NCBI GenBank assembly: GCA_022703255.1 | Contig: JAKLDZ010000012.1 | Span: 1 to 32,840, forward strand | DNA from: Myxococcota bacterium | GTDB taxonomy: Bacteria; Myxococcota_A; Polyangia; Polyangiales; Polyangiaceae | Reading direction: 5' to 3' | DNA length: 32,840 bases | In this document: positions 12,855 to 21,474 of the stretch, piece after piece | Position numbering within the stretch: the first letter of the stretch is position 1 | Layout: every line of letters begins with the position of its first letter | Position numbers and translations under genes: made by a program | Notes under the pieces: generated by a model | What the model was told of the DNA's origin: nothing | Seen by the model: only the letters and a program-made list of their open reading frames with translations | Database searches by the model: none

Positions 12855-15347
12855 TCACCGCACACGCGGACGCAGCGGTCCAAAGCCGTGCGCGCGCACC
12901 CAGTTGACCGTCATCCCACGGCACGCGGTGTCGTCGGCACAAGTGCGGCACCGCAGGCTCTTGGCCATGAACCCCTCGCGCGCCCACCACGACGCGAACG
13001 CATAGGGGTCGATCCGGCCGTCGTCACCCACGAGATCGAGGTCGAGCGCGAAGGGCTCGGGGACGGGCTGCTGGCCGCCGAGACAAGGAGCGATGCCGCG
13101 TGTGCGCGCACCGCGCTCCGCCACCTCGTGCAGCGCCGACGGCTCCACGTCGAGCGTGCGCGCCTCGGTGAGCCGCGCATGGGCGGGCTGGCGCACCACG
13201 AGGCGCGGACATGCCGCTGCCAGGATCGCCGGCCAGTCCTCGCGCACGGCATCCACCTCCACGGTGATCGGGGCAGGCAATCGCAGCGCACGCTCGAGCT
13301 CCGCGATCCCGACACCGCACACCGCGCGGACCGGCGTGCCCGCCAGCGCGCCGTCGGAGTCGATCGCCGCCTCGATCCACGACGTCGATCGCGTGCGAAC
13401 CCGCAGCGCACGTGCCCCGAAACGACGAGCCGCGTCGGCGCAGAAGGTCGCTTCATCCCATGCGACTTCGAGCTCTTCGCACGTGATCGCCGGAGCCGTG
13501 GAGGCGGCGCGCGAGGACACGATCAGCCGGGGCACACGCCCGGCTCGCATCGCGTCGATCGCACCTTCGAACGCGTCGCACAACCCGCGCAGGTAGCAGC
13601 GCCGGCAGCGCTCCGGCTGCCTGCAGGCGAGGGGTTGTCCCCGCTCGATCCAGGCGCGCAGCTCGCCGTCTCGCCCGCGCACTTCGTCAATCAGCTTGTG
13701 CGGGTCCTGGATCAGCGACTCGAACCCCTCGGCATGCTCGGGCGGAAAACGATTGAGCCACACGCGTGCCCCGTGACGCCTGGCGGCCTCGAGCGCCGCA
13801 CGGATCGCGTCCGCCTTGTCCTCGGGGTCGTAGAAGAGCCCTCGGTCGCGCAGGCGCCACGCGTTGCCGAAGGGGATGACGTGGAGCAGATCGAACTCGT
13901 TGACGCCCCAGCCCGCAAACGTCTCGATCATCTCCGGCAGGTGATCCACGTTGCGCCCGTTGATCACGACGTCGACGTTGACGACGATGCGTCGCGAGGC
14001 GAGGGCTGCACGCACGGCGGCGCTCGACTGCTCGAACGCTCCGGGGACACCCACGAGCTCGTCGTGCAACGCAGACGTGTGGCCGTGAAGGCTCACCGTC
14101 AGCTCACTCAGCCCGGAATCGATCGCCCGCTCGAGGAAGCCCGGCGTGCAGAACATCCTGCCGTTGGACACCGTCTGGATCCATCGGTAGCCGGCGCGCC
14201 GTCCCATGCGCACCAGGTCGAGGAAGCGCGGGTGCATCGTGGGCTCTCCGCCGGAGAGCACCAGCCGCGTGGCGCCGCGACGACGACCGTCGACGATCTC
14301 GGCGAGGATCTCCCCGGGAGCCCGGAGCCCGTTGCGTCCGTGCTCCTTGTCCAGGCAAAAGAGGCAGGCGTTGTTGCAGCCCCAGGCGAGGCGGACCCAG
14401 CAGCGCTGTTCGTGCGAGGCCTGCTCCCGCGTCTCGATCTCGTCGGCCGGATCGGCAATGACACGGGACGCCGCCCTGCGCGGGCGCAGCTCGCTCCATC
14501 CCCTGCGCGCCGCGAGCTCGCGGTAGACGCCCGGACAGCCGTCTCTGAGGGAACAGCCGTCGCACGGTTCCGGCCAGACGCGCAGCGCATCGTCGATCGG
14601 CTCGAACCCGCGATCGTGCAGCTCCGACATTCCGATGAAGCCGTGCGTGCGCAGGTCGTCGCGCAACGCCTCGAGGCCCGGGAGCAGACACAGCGGGAAG
14701 CCCTCGTGGCCGAGGCGTTGACGGCCGCGGCGGCGTGCGTGTTCGAAGGCGGAGATCACGGTCTGGCACGCTTCGGTCAGCCCGGGCACGACGGCGTCGA
14801 AGCTCGCAAGCACGGCCCCCTTGGGTTGGGGAAACGTGAGCTTCATCACGCTCTCGGGCAGCTCTCCCACCACGTCGATCATGTCGGGCACCACCGCGAG
14901 ATTGGCACGCGTGACCACGGTGTTGACCCACAGGTGGGCCACACGCCCGTGCAGCGCCCGCAGCCCGCCGAGCGTCTCGTCGAAGGCGCCGCTCACGCCG
15001 ACCAGACGATCGTGGATCTCCGCGGTGGGCGCGTGCAGCGACACGTAGGCGTAGTCGAGGCCCGCATCGAGCAGGGGGCCGATCACGTCCGGACGGCACA
15101 GCATGCGGCCGTTGGTCACCAGGCCGAGCTTCATGCCGCGGGCCTGGATGTGACGGGCGATCGCCACGAGGTCGGAGTGGAGGGTCGGCTCGCCCCCGGA
15201 CAGCACGACGGTGTCCACGCCGAGGTCACGGGCGCGATCAACCTTTTCCAGGATGCGCGCGAGGGGGTCGTCGCCGCACCGGTTCGCCGCGTGACAGAAG
15301 ACGCAGGCGTTGTTGCACCGGTGGCCGATTTTCAGAAGCGCGCGCAC
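12855..15347 (-). CDS. Tandem double radical-SAM protein with three Cys-rich modules
   Basis: 830 residues. Two complete radical-SAM domains lie in one chain: CNNACVFC (Cys11, 15, 18) with 'VVLSGGEPTLHS', and CNNACLFC (Cys324, 328, 331) with 'LVLSGGEPTMHP'. The two halves align well ('VSLHAPTAEIHDRLVGVSGAF' beside 'VSLHGHTSALHDELVGVPGAF'), indicating internal duplication. Each is followed by a CxxCx5-C cluster (Cys262/265/271; Cys581/584/590). A third such cluster (Cys800/803/809) ends a C-terminal region of about 210 residues that lacks CxxxCxxC. The Cys clusters resemble auxiliary Fe-S ligands of SPASM/twitch-type enzymes that modify peptides. The GTG at 15347 is chosen because the second domain starts at the same distance before its motif and because TAGGCT lies 7 nt upstream. 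An SMI1/KNR4 gene precedes it by 67 nt. The substrate is unknown. Confidence 0.88.
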   Translation of the reverse strand: MRALLKIGHRCNNACVFCHAANRCGDDPLARILEKVDRARDLGVDTVVLSGGEPTLHSDLVAIARHIQARGMKLGLVTNGRMLCRPDVIGPLLDAGLDYAYVSLHAPTAEIHDRLVGVSGAFDETLGGLRALHGRVAHLWVNTVVTRANLAVVPDMIDVVGELPESVMKLTFPQPKGAVLASFDAVVPGLTEACQTVISAFEHARRRGRQRLGHEGFPLCLLPGLEALRDDLRTHGFIGMSELHDRGFEPIDDALRVWPEPCDGCSLRDGCPGVYRELAARRGWSELRPRRAASRVIADPADEIETREQASHEQRCWVRLAWGCNNACLFCLDKEHGRNGLRAPGEILAEIVDGRRRGATRLVLSGGEPTMHPRFLDLVRMGRRAGYRWIQTVSNGRMFCTPGFLERAIDSGLSELTVSLHGHTSALHDELVGVPGAFEQSSAAVRAALASRRIVVNVDVVINGRNVDHLPEMIETFAGWGVNEFDLLHVIPFGNAWRLRDRGLFYDPEDKADAIRAALEAARRHGARVWLNRFPPEHAEGFESLIQDPHKLIDEVRGRDGELRAWIERGQPLACRQPERCRRCYLRGLCDAFEGAIDAMRAGRVPRLIVSSRAASTAPAITCEELEVAWDEATFCADAARRFGARALRVRTRSTSWIEAAIDSDGALAGTPVRAVCGVGIAELERALRLPAPITVEVDAVREDWPAILAAACPRLVVRQPAHARLTEARTLDVEPSALHEVAERGARTRGIAPCLGGQQPVPEPFALDLDLVGDDGRIDPYAFASWWAREGFMAKSLRCRTCADDTACRGMTVNWVRAHGFGPLRPRVR

Positions 15348-15414
15348 GAGGATGAGCCTAGAGCACCGGCGGCGCAGGGGCCACCGGAGGCGAGGGGGAG
15401 GGCGGGCTGGACGC

Positions 15415-16023
15415 TCAGGTCCAGTGGCCGGCGCGCAGGGCCGCGAGATCGATGGGACGGATCTTGGGCGCCAACGCCTCGCGGAACACGTCCTCGTCGT
15501 CAACGCCGATCTCGGCCTGACCGAACCCCTCCGCGACCTCCATGGCCGCGGCGAGGATCTGCAGGAACTGCACGAAGCTCGAGGCCGCCAGGTTGGGCTC
15601 CCACCGGTCGGTCCCGCTCATCGCGGTGTACACCGGGCAGTCACCCTCCGCGTCGAGCTTCGCCACGTCGAGGAAGTAGGGATCGCCGAGCAAGGCACTC
15701 TGACCAATGACGACCCACGTCCTCCGCCAACCACCATCCTTGTTCGCTTCGATGAGCGTCAAGTCGTCGTGGAGCGCAAAGCCGACCTGCTCACGCAACA
15801 GCTCCTCTGCGGGCAGCAGACGGATGCGTTCCACCGGCGTGGCGGTCTCGACGCGGATGGGGTTGGACTCGAGCAGGAAGGCCCGGTAGCGCGCAGGGAG
15901 CTTGAACAGCTTGCGCGGCTGGTCGAGGACTTCTGCCGGAGCCTTTCCGAACTCGCAGCGGATCGAACGTCGCTCAAAGGTGGTCTTGAGAGCGGCGACA
16001 GCATCGTGCAGATCGCTATCCAC
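15415..16023 (-). CDS. SMI1/KNR4 (SUKH)-type protein
   Basis: 202 residues from GTG at 16023, with GGAGG 8 nt upstream; the frame stays open 159 nt further but the Shine-Dalgarno decides the start. SUKH features are 'LFKLPARYRAFLLESNPIRV' near the N-terminus, 'TWVVIGQSALLGDPYFLDV', 'CPVYTAMSGTDRWEPNLAAS' and 'SFVQFLQIL'. SUKH proteins bind partner proteins and many are immunity proteins to secreted toxins, while others act as general regulators. No toxin gene is seen here. The gene lies 67 nt upstream of the radical-SAM gene on the same strand and could be its partner. A TAGGCT hexamer (minus strand, 16080-16085) with a weak -35 is a possible promoter. Confidence 0.78.
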   Translation of the reverse strand: MDSDLHDAVAALKTTFERRSIRCEFGKAPAEVLDQPRKLFKLPARYRAFLLESNPIRVETATPVERIRLLPAEELLREQVGFALHDDLTLIEANKDGGWRRTWVVIGQSALLGDPYFLDVAKLDAEGDCPVYTAMSGTDRWEPNLAASSFVQFLQILAAAMEVAEGFGQAEIGVDDEDVFREALAPKIRPIDLAALRAGHWT

Positions 16024-16229
16024 CTTGGAACCCTCCCAGACTTGGGGAATCAGGCGTCTTCTGACATTGGGAGCCGACGAGCCTACACCATGTCGGGGGG
16101 GGATCGAAAGGGGGGCTTCTGTGGAGCTGCGAAACGGCATGGGGATCCGGCCCCAGCGGCCGGGCGGAGCCTGGATCGGCAAGGGGCCGCCCCCGCCCCC
16201 CAGGGAGTTCTGGTACCCTGCGTCCCGCC

Positions 16230-17048
16230 ATGTCCAGCGAGACCGCCTACGAATCGAGCTCGTTCAAGGTTGCCGAGATCCAACACCGCTACGGCGCAAA
16301 CGTCCACCTGGTCGACGATCCCGTGGCCTGGTCGCTGCTCGCGCGAGCCTGCGCGCGTGAGACGCTCCAGCCGGAGGTCGGAAGGCTCGTGCGGATGCTG
16401 TACGAGGATCTCGCGCGACGGGTCATCGCCGCGGAGTTCCCCCGCGAGCTGATGCGCGTCCCCACACGCATGGTCGGCTCCCACCCCCAGGCCGTCGCTC
16501 GGTTCGCCGGCATCGCCCACCGCACCCCCGTCGTCACCGTCGGCATCGCTCGCGCCGGTACCGTCCCCTCCCAGGTCATCTACGAGCTGCTCAACGAAAT
16601 CGTCGAGCCGGCCCTCGTGCGACAGGACCACCTGTTCATGAGCCGCGAGGTCAACGAGGCGGGCGAGGTGACCGGAGCGCGCTGGCACGACGCCAAGATC
16701 GGCCGCGAGGTCGGCGGCCGGATCATCTTGTTCCCCGACCCGATGGGCGCGACCGGCTCGTCGATGTCGAGCGCGGTCACCCACTACAAAACCCGCCTCG
16801 AGGGCCAGCCTTCGCGGATCGTCGCCCTGCACCTCATCGTCACGCCCGAGTACCTCCGGCGCCTGCAGAAGGATCACCCGGACGTGATCGTGTACGCCCT
16901 GCGCCTGGACCGGGGGCTGTCGGCTCCCGAGATCCTCGCGACCGTGCCGGGGGAGCGTTGGGACGACGAGGTCGGGCTCAACGATCACCAGTACATCGTT
17001 CCAGGCGCCGGTGGTGTCGGCGAGATCCTGAACAACTCCTGGGTGTGA
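16230..17048 (+). CDS. upp: Uracil phosphoribosyltransferase family protein
   Basis: 272 residues. The PRPP loop is 'FPDPMGATGSSM' (about 168-179; the usual form is DPMLATGGS). The C-terminal uracil-binding segment is 'LNDHQYIVPGAGGVGE'. The core 'VVTVGIARAGTVPSQ' corresponds to the usual LR-AG-motif region. The enzyme would make UMP from uracil and PRPP in pyrimidine salvage. It is about 60 residues longer than the classical bacterial enzyme, mostly as an N-terminal extension, and the PRPP loop differs at two positions, so it may belong to a divergent subgroup. The ATG at 16230 has no Shine-Dalgarno; TACCCT ends 10 nt upstream, suggesting a leaderless transcript. It is divergent from the SMI1/KNR4 gene. 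Confidence 0.82.
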   Translation: MSSETAYESSSFKVAEIQHRYGANVHLVDDPVAWSLLARACARETLQPEVGRLVRMLYEDLARRVIAAEFPRELMRVPTRMVGSHPQAVARFAGIAHRTPVVTVGIARAGTVPSQVIYELLNEIVEPALVRQDHLFMSREVNEAGEVTGARWHDAKIGREVGGRIILFPDPMGATGSSMSSAVTHYKTRLEGQPSRIVALHLIVTPEYLRRLQKDHPDVIVYALRLDRGLSAPEILATVPGERWDDEVGLNDHQYIVPGAGGVGEILNNSWV

Positions 17049-17102
17049 AACACCCCGCCGCGCGGGTCGTCACACGTACCGCGGGCTTGCGATCGGAGCG
17101 GT

Positions 17103-19784
17103 CTACGAAGCCCACTCCCGCTGCGCATCGCGGATCGCCGCGACCAGCTCGTGGGATGCGGATCGGTGCGCCAGGTCGGCGGCTTCCTGCAGGTAGCTCA
17201 TCGCATCGCCAGCCCGCTGCCTCGCCCGCGCCACGCGCGCCAACGCGAAGAGGACCTTCGCCCGGTCTTCGCCCGACGGCGGCGCGAGGTCGAGCGCCTC
17301 GCGCAACACTCCGTCGGCATCGGTGAGGTCGCCATCGCGCGTGAGCGCCTCTCCCAGCTTGCGGCTGAAGATGAGCACGGCCCGCATCGGATCGTCGATC
17401 TCACCTCTGGAGATCTCTCTTCGCGCCAGCTCCAGCCCCCTGCGCAGGTGCAACACCGCGCCGGCTACGTCGGCACGCGAGCTCGCCAGGTCGCCCGCCT
17501 GCTCGAGCAGCAGCAAGGCCTCGAAAGAGTCCTGCGCGGAGAACGCGTGCAGCGCCCGCGCTTCGAGCGGGAGGTTCAGCTCGGCACCGAGACTCATCGC
17601 GGCCACGTGCAGGTCGCGCCGCGCGCCGGCAGGGATGGTCACCTCGGCGATCTCGCGAATGAGCGGGTGCGCAATGCTGACCATGCCGTTGTGGGACGCC
17701 ACCATCCCAGCCTGGGTGAGCATCGCGAGGCTCGCGGACACGTCGATGGATACGTCCACTACGCCCTGGATCAGCCTCGGTTGGATGCGGTCGCCAAGCA
17801 CCGACAGGGTCTGCAAGACCCTGCGCTCGCCGGCGTTGAGGCGCGCAATGCGCAACGCAACGATATCGGCGAGGCGCGGCGGGGGCTGCGTGCCCCCTTC
17901 CTGGTTGAAGCGCACGAGCTGCTCGACATACATCGGCGGCACGCCGCGCGCCGCCATCGCCTCGAAGGCATCCGGAGGCACCGCGCCGTTGAGCATGTGC
18001 GACGCGATGTCCGGCGCCAACCCGTTGAGCACCGTCGACGGGAGACGACCCGGCCAGTGCGCGTCGAACCCGGTCGAATGCGTCGCCACGACCAGCCCCT
18101 CGACCGTGCACTTGTCCGAGATCACGTCCACCACCGCGTTGCGCGAGGCGCCGTCTACTCGGTGCAAATCCTCGACCACCAGCAGGATCGGCTTGCCCGT
18201 GCGCTCCCGCGCCGTACGCAACGCCCACCGCAGCGTGTCGGCTACCCAACGACGTCGCAGCTCCGGATCGATGGGAACCGGTGAGGTGCGCTCGCCGCGG
18301 TTGAACATCCCGTGCAGCACGCGCCGAACCTCGGCAGGAGCGGGAGGCCACTGGGCGTCGGACGCATCGACCTCCACACCGGCGAGCTCTGCCACCGCAT
18401 TGCGCAGGGCGTAGTAGCCGACCTCGGACCAGAACGGATCCGGTCCGGTCACCACCGTGCCGTCGGGCTCTCCGGCCACTTCCAGGAACTCGCGCAGCAG
18501 ACGGGTCTTGCCCATGCCAGGCTCGCCGATGACGCGCGCCGCGACCAGCCCGGCGCTGCCATCGCGCTGCCGCTCCAGCAGCCAGGTCAGCTCGCTGTCG
18601 CGCGCCGTCAACGGCATCGCCCCCAGCACCGTCGCACCGCTCCGACTCTTGGAGGAAGGGGCCGCTTGCGCGGGCGACGCAGACACCACACCGCCTGCTC
18701 CGGTGGTGGCAAGCCTCGCTCCGCAGTCTCCACAGAAACGCTGCGTCCGCGGCTGCGCCGAACCGCACTCCGGACAGTGAATCGAGGCCGGGTCTGGCGG
18801 CGCTACACTCGCCCGCTGCGTCGGTGCCTCCAACTGCGCTTGCACCGCGCTCAGCGCGTCGGAGAACGCCTCGGCAGTCTGGTACCGATCGCCCGCGTTC
18901 TTCGCGAGAGCGCTGAGCGTGACCATCGCCAGCGCCGCAGGGATGTCCCTGTCCGGCGCAATCGCACGCGGATCGGGCGCCGGCACCGTCATGTGCATCA
19001 GCACCACCTGCGTCGGCGATTCCGCTTCGTACGGCAGCTGCCCCGTCAAAAGCTGGAACAGGATCACGCCCATCGCGTACAGATCCGCACGCGCGTCGAT
19101 CGTGTCTCCCCGCCCCTGCTCCGGTGCCATGTAGTCGGGCGTGCCGCACACGATCCCAACACTCGTGATCGCCGGCCCCTTGGCGCCGGTCAGCATCTTC
19201 GCCAGCCCGAAGTCCACGACCTTCACGAAGTCGCCCCCGGTCCGCATCGGCTCGATCACCACGTTCTCGGGTTTCAGATCCCGATGGATGATCCCGATGT
19301 GGTGGGCTTCCGACAGCGCCGCGAGCACCTGCTTGAGAATCTCGATGATGCGACGGAACGGCAGCGGCCCGTCCTCGTACAGAACCCGCGCCAGATCCCT
19401 CCCACGCAGGAACTCCATCACCAGATACAGCTGACCACCGTCCGTCTTGCCGAAGTCGATGACCGACACCGAGTTCGGGTGGTTCAGACGGCTCGCCGTC
19501 CGCGCCTCCGTGATGAACCGCGCCGCCGCACTCTCGTCCCCCGCCAGGTGCGGATGGATGATCTTCACCGCCACCGTGCGTCCGAGTGCCGTCTGCTCCG
19601 CACGGTACACACGCCCCATCCCCCCGACGCCGATCGGCTCGAGGATCACGAACCCGCCCGGCAACGTCGTGCCGAGGAGCGGGTCCTCTTCGCTGCGCGC
19701 AACCTCGCCGATAGGGAACCCGCATGCGGGACAAAAGCGGTGCGTCGAGTCGCACTCATGGCTGCACTGCGGGCAATCGGACAT
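17103..19784 (-). CDS. Zinc-ribbon Ser/Thr kinase with AAA-type ATPase and helical-repeat C-terminus
   Basis: 893 residues. A zinc ribbon with two CxxC knuckles comes first (about 4-21). A complete Hanks-type kinase follows: glycine loop 'IGVGGMGRVY' (51-60), Lys74, 'IIHRDLKPEN' (165-174), DFG (191-193) and 'APEQG'. A second zinc ribbon (about 337-354) precedes an AAA/STAND-like ATPase with P-loop 'GEPGMGKT' (420-427) and a Walker-B-like 'ILLVVEDLH', and an all-helical TPR-like C-terminus with Ala-rich pairs ends the protein. Kinase-ATPase fusions of this type are signalling proteins expanded in Myxococcota. No transmembrane segment is seen, so it is cytoplasmic. The start at 19784 begins right at the first ribbon; TAGGGT lies 10 nt upstream and no Shine-Dalgarno is present. 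It is divergent from the MshEN gene (145 nt). Confidence 0.9.
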   Translation of the reverse strand: MSDCPQCSHECDSTHRFCPACGFPIGEVARSEEDPLLGTTLPGGFVILEPIGVGGMGRVYRAEQTALGRTVAVKIIHPHLAGDESAAARFITEARTASRLNHPNSVSVIDFGKTDGGQLYLVMEFLRGRDLARVLYEDGPLPFRRIIEILKQVLAALSEAHHIGIIHRDLKPENVVIEPMRTGGDFVKVVDFGLAKMLTGAKGPAITSVGIVCGTPDYMAPEQGRGDTIDARADLYAMGVILFQLLTGQLPYEAESPTQVVLMHMTVPAPDPRAIAPDRDIPAALAMVTLSALAKNAGDRYQTAEAFSDALSAVQAQLEAPTQRASVAPPDPASIHCPECGSAQPRTQRFCGDCGARLATTGAGGVVSASPAQAAPSSKSRSGATVLGAMPLTARDSELTWLLERQRDGSAGLVAARVIGEPGMGKTRLLREFLEVAGEPDGTVVTGPDPFWSEVGYYALRNAVAELAGVEVDASDAQWPPAPAEVRRVLHGMFNRGERTSPVPIDPELRRRWVADTLRWALRTARERTGKPILLVVEDLHRVDGASRNAVVDVISDKCTVEGLVVATHSTGFDAHWPGRLPSTVLNGLAPDIASHMLNGAVPPDAFEAMAARGVPPMYVEQLVRFNQEGGTQPPPRLADIVALRIARLNAGERRVLQTLSVLGDRIQPRLIQGVVDVSIDVSASLAMLTQAGMVASHNGMVSIAHPLIREIAEVTIPAGARRDLHVAAMSLGAELNLPLEARALHAFSAQDSFEALLLLEQAGDLASSRADVAGAVLHLRRGLELARREISRGEIDDPMRAVLIFSRKLGEALTRDGDLTDADGVLREALDLAPPSGEDRAKVLFALARVARARQRAGDAMSYLQEAADLAHRSASHELVAAIRDAQREWAS

Positions 19785-19929
19785 CGGACCATGGACCCTA
19801 CCACAGGTCCCCGGACGGGCGGGATGGACAACTTGACGGAGATTCTGGAAGAGCACCCCTCCGTGAATAGGGACCGGGGTTCGCCGAAAAGACGACCTCT
19901 CGCCCCGCTTGCGCTAATCTTGCCGGTAG

Positions 19930-21474
19930 ATGGAACAGCGCCTCCGCCTCGGCCAGCTCCTCGTAGATGCGTCGATCATCTCGGAGGAACAGCTCCAGGA
20001 TGTCCTCGCCCTGCAGAAGGAGGATGGCCGCAAGCTGGGAACCCTGCTCGTGGAGCGCGGGCTCATCAACGAAACCCAGCTCACCCAGATCCTCTCCCAG
20101 CAACTCTCCGTGCCTTGGGTCTCGCTGTACCACGTGGACTTCTCCCGCAAGCTCCTGAGCCTCGTCCCCCGCGACGTCGCCGAAAAGTACTGCCTCGTCC
20201 CCATCTACGTCCGCCACGTCCGCGGCCAGGGCGACACCCTCTATGTCGCCATGGATGACCCCACCAACGAGGAAGCGCTCAAGCACTGCTCGATCTGGTC
20301 CGGTCTCCCCACGCGCGCGATGATCGCTTCTCCGAGCGACGTCCGAAACGCGATCCGGGTCTACTACCCGGACACGCGCCGCCCCTCGATCCCTCCCCCC
20401 ACCGAGGAAGTCACCGCTCCGGCCGCTCCCTTGCCGTCCCTGCAACAGCACCCGGAACCCCCGGCTCCCGCCTCTCCACCCGAACCACCCGCCGGCGAGA
20501 CTGCGGCTGCCCCCACCCCCGCGAACCCCGAGGAACTCCCCCCTGCCCCGGAGTCTCCCCCGGAACCACCAGCCACCGAAACTCCGGCCGATCAACCGCA
20601 GCCGATCGCCGCGCCCGCACCGCGCGAGGAACCCACCGATTCCCTGCCGCCTCCCGAAGAGGTCGCCTCCGCCTGGCGCCCCCCACCGGCTGCCGCTGCA
20701 CCGGAGTTCGAAGAAGAGGAGCCTCCCGCTCCCGACCAGGAAACCGCACAGCCTCCTGTAGAGGGTCAGCCCGACTCCGCTTCCCCCGACGTCTTCTCCC
20801 CCGTCTTCGAGGGACCACCCCGCGTCGAGTCGACCCCCGCCGCTGCGCCCGAAACCGCCCCCGCGATCGAGCCCCCCGCTGCTGCGCTCGAAACGGCTCC
20901 CACGGCCGAATCCTCCCCGACGGCGGAGGCGCAAGAGCAACCTCCGGCGGCACCGGAAAGCTCGGGACCGCCCTCGGACGAAGTGACCCTCGAGCTTGGA
21001 AGAGAGATCCCGCTCGAGGAGCTGCTGCCCGAAGTGCGACGCATGCGGCGGGCGCCCAAGTCGGGAGCAGAGCGCTTGATGGCGATGACGCTGCTCGACG
21101 GCACGACGTTGGCGCTTCCGTTGCGACGCATGGGCGGGGCTGCGCGCAAGAAGACACCCTCGGGCGAGCAAGAGGCCGTGCAGCCTGCCGAGCCGAAGCC
21201 GACGTCGTCTCCTCCTGCCGAGGCCCCCACCCAGCAGGCCCCGTCGGCTCCGCCTCCTGCCACCACCCCGAGCAGGGAGACCGATCTGTCCGCGTCGCTC
21301 ACCGCAGCCGAGGTCGTCGCTGCCCTGCGCGCCGCAGCCAGTGGCGAGGACGTCTCGGAAATCCTCGGAGACAAGTGCAACTGGCAAACCCTGTTCGCCT
21401 CGCTGCTGACCTTGCTCATCCGCAAGAAGATCATCTCCGGCGAGGACTTCGTCGAAGAGCTCAAGCGTCGCTGA
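19930..21474 (+). CDS. Free-standing MshEN (GspE N-terminal) domain protein with Pro/Ala-rich linker
   Basis: 514 residues. Residues 1-145 form an MshEN/T2SSE_N domain with two tandem copies of the nucleotide-binding pattern: 'RLGQLLVDASIISEEQLQDV' and 'KLGTLLVERGLINETQLTQI'. In pilus and secretion ATPases this domain binds cyclic di-GMP. Here no ATPase follows. Instead about 200 residues of Pro/Ala/Glu-rich disorder lead to a small domain (about 350-400, 'IPLEELLPEVRRM'), a second linker, and a C-terminal helical segment (about 455-514, 'LTAAEVVAALRAAASGED', then 'FASLLTLLIRKKIISGEDFV'). The second copy keeps the Gly at the usual position while the first has Ala. TAATCT lies 9 nt before the ATG and no Shine-Dalgarno is seen. 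It is divergent from the kinase gene, and its 3' end overlaps the next gene tail to tail by 14 nt. Confidence 0.85.
   Translation: MEQRLRLGQLLVDASIISEEQLQDVLALQKEDGRKLGTLLVERGLINETQLTQILSQQLSVPWVSLYHVDFSRKLLSLVPRDVAEKYCLVPIYVRHVRGQGDTLYVAMDDPTNEEALKHCSIWSGLPTRAMIASPSDVRNAIRVYYPDTRRPSIPPPTEEVTAPAAPLPSLQQHPEPPAPASPPEPPAGETAAAPTPANPEELPPAPESPPEPPATETPADQPQPIAAPAPREEPTDSLPPPEEVASAWRPPPAAAAPEFEEEEPPAPDQETAQPPVEGQPDSASPDVFSPVFEGPPRVESTPAAAPETAPAIEPPAAALETAPTAESSPTAEAQEQPPAAPESSGPPSDEVTLELGREIPLEELLPEVRRMRRAPKSGAERLMAMTLLDGTTLALPLRRMGGAARKKTPSGEQEAVQPAEPKPTSSPPAEAPTQQAPSAPPPATTPSRETDLSASLTAAEVVAALRAAASGEDVSEILGDKCNWQTLFASLLTLLIRKKIISGEDFVEELKRR

Noticed and set aside
10688-12907. Plus-strand reading frame of 739 codons
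   Set aside because: Antisense to the rotary ATPase gene and then out of frame with the lipoprotein at 12180-12836; His/Arg/Pro-rich shadow.
12888-15710. Plus-strand reading frame of 940 codons
   Set aside because: Antisense to the double radical-SAM gene, whose motifs are intact; the translated product resembles no family.
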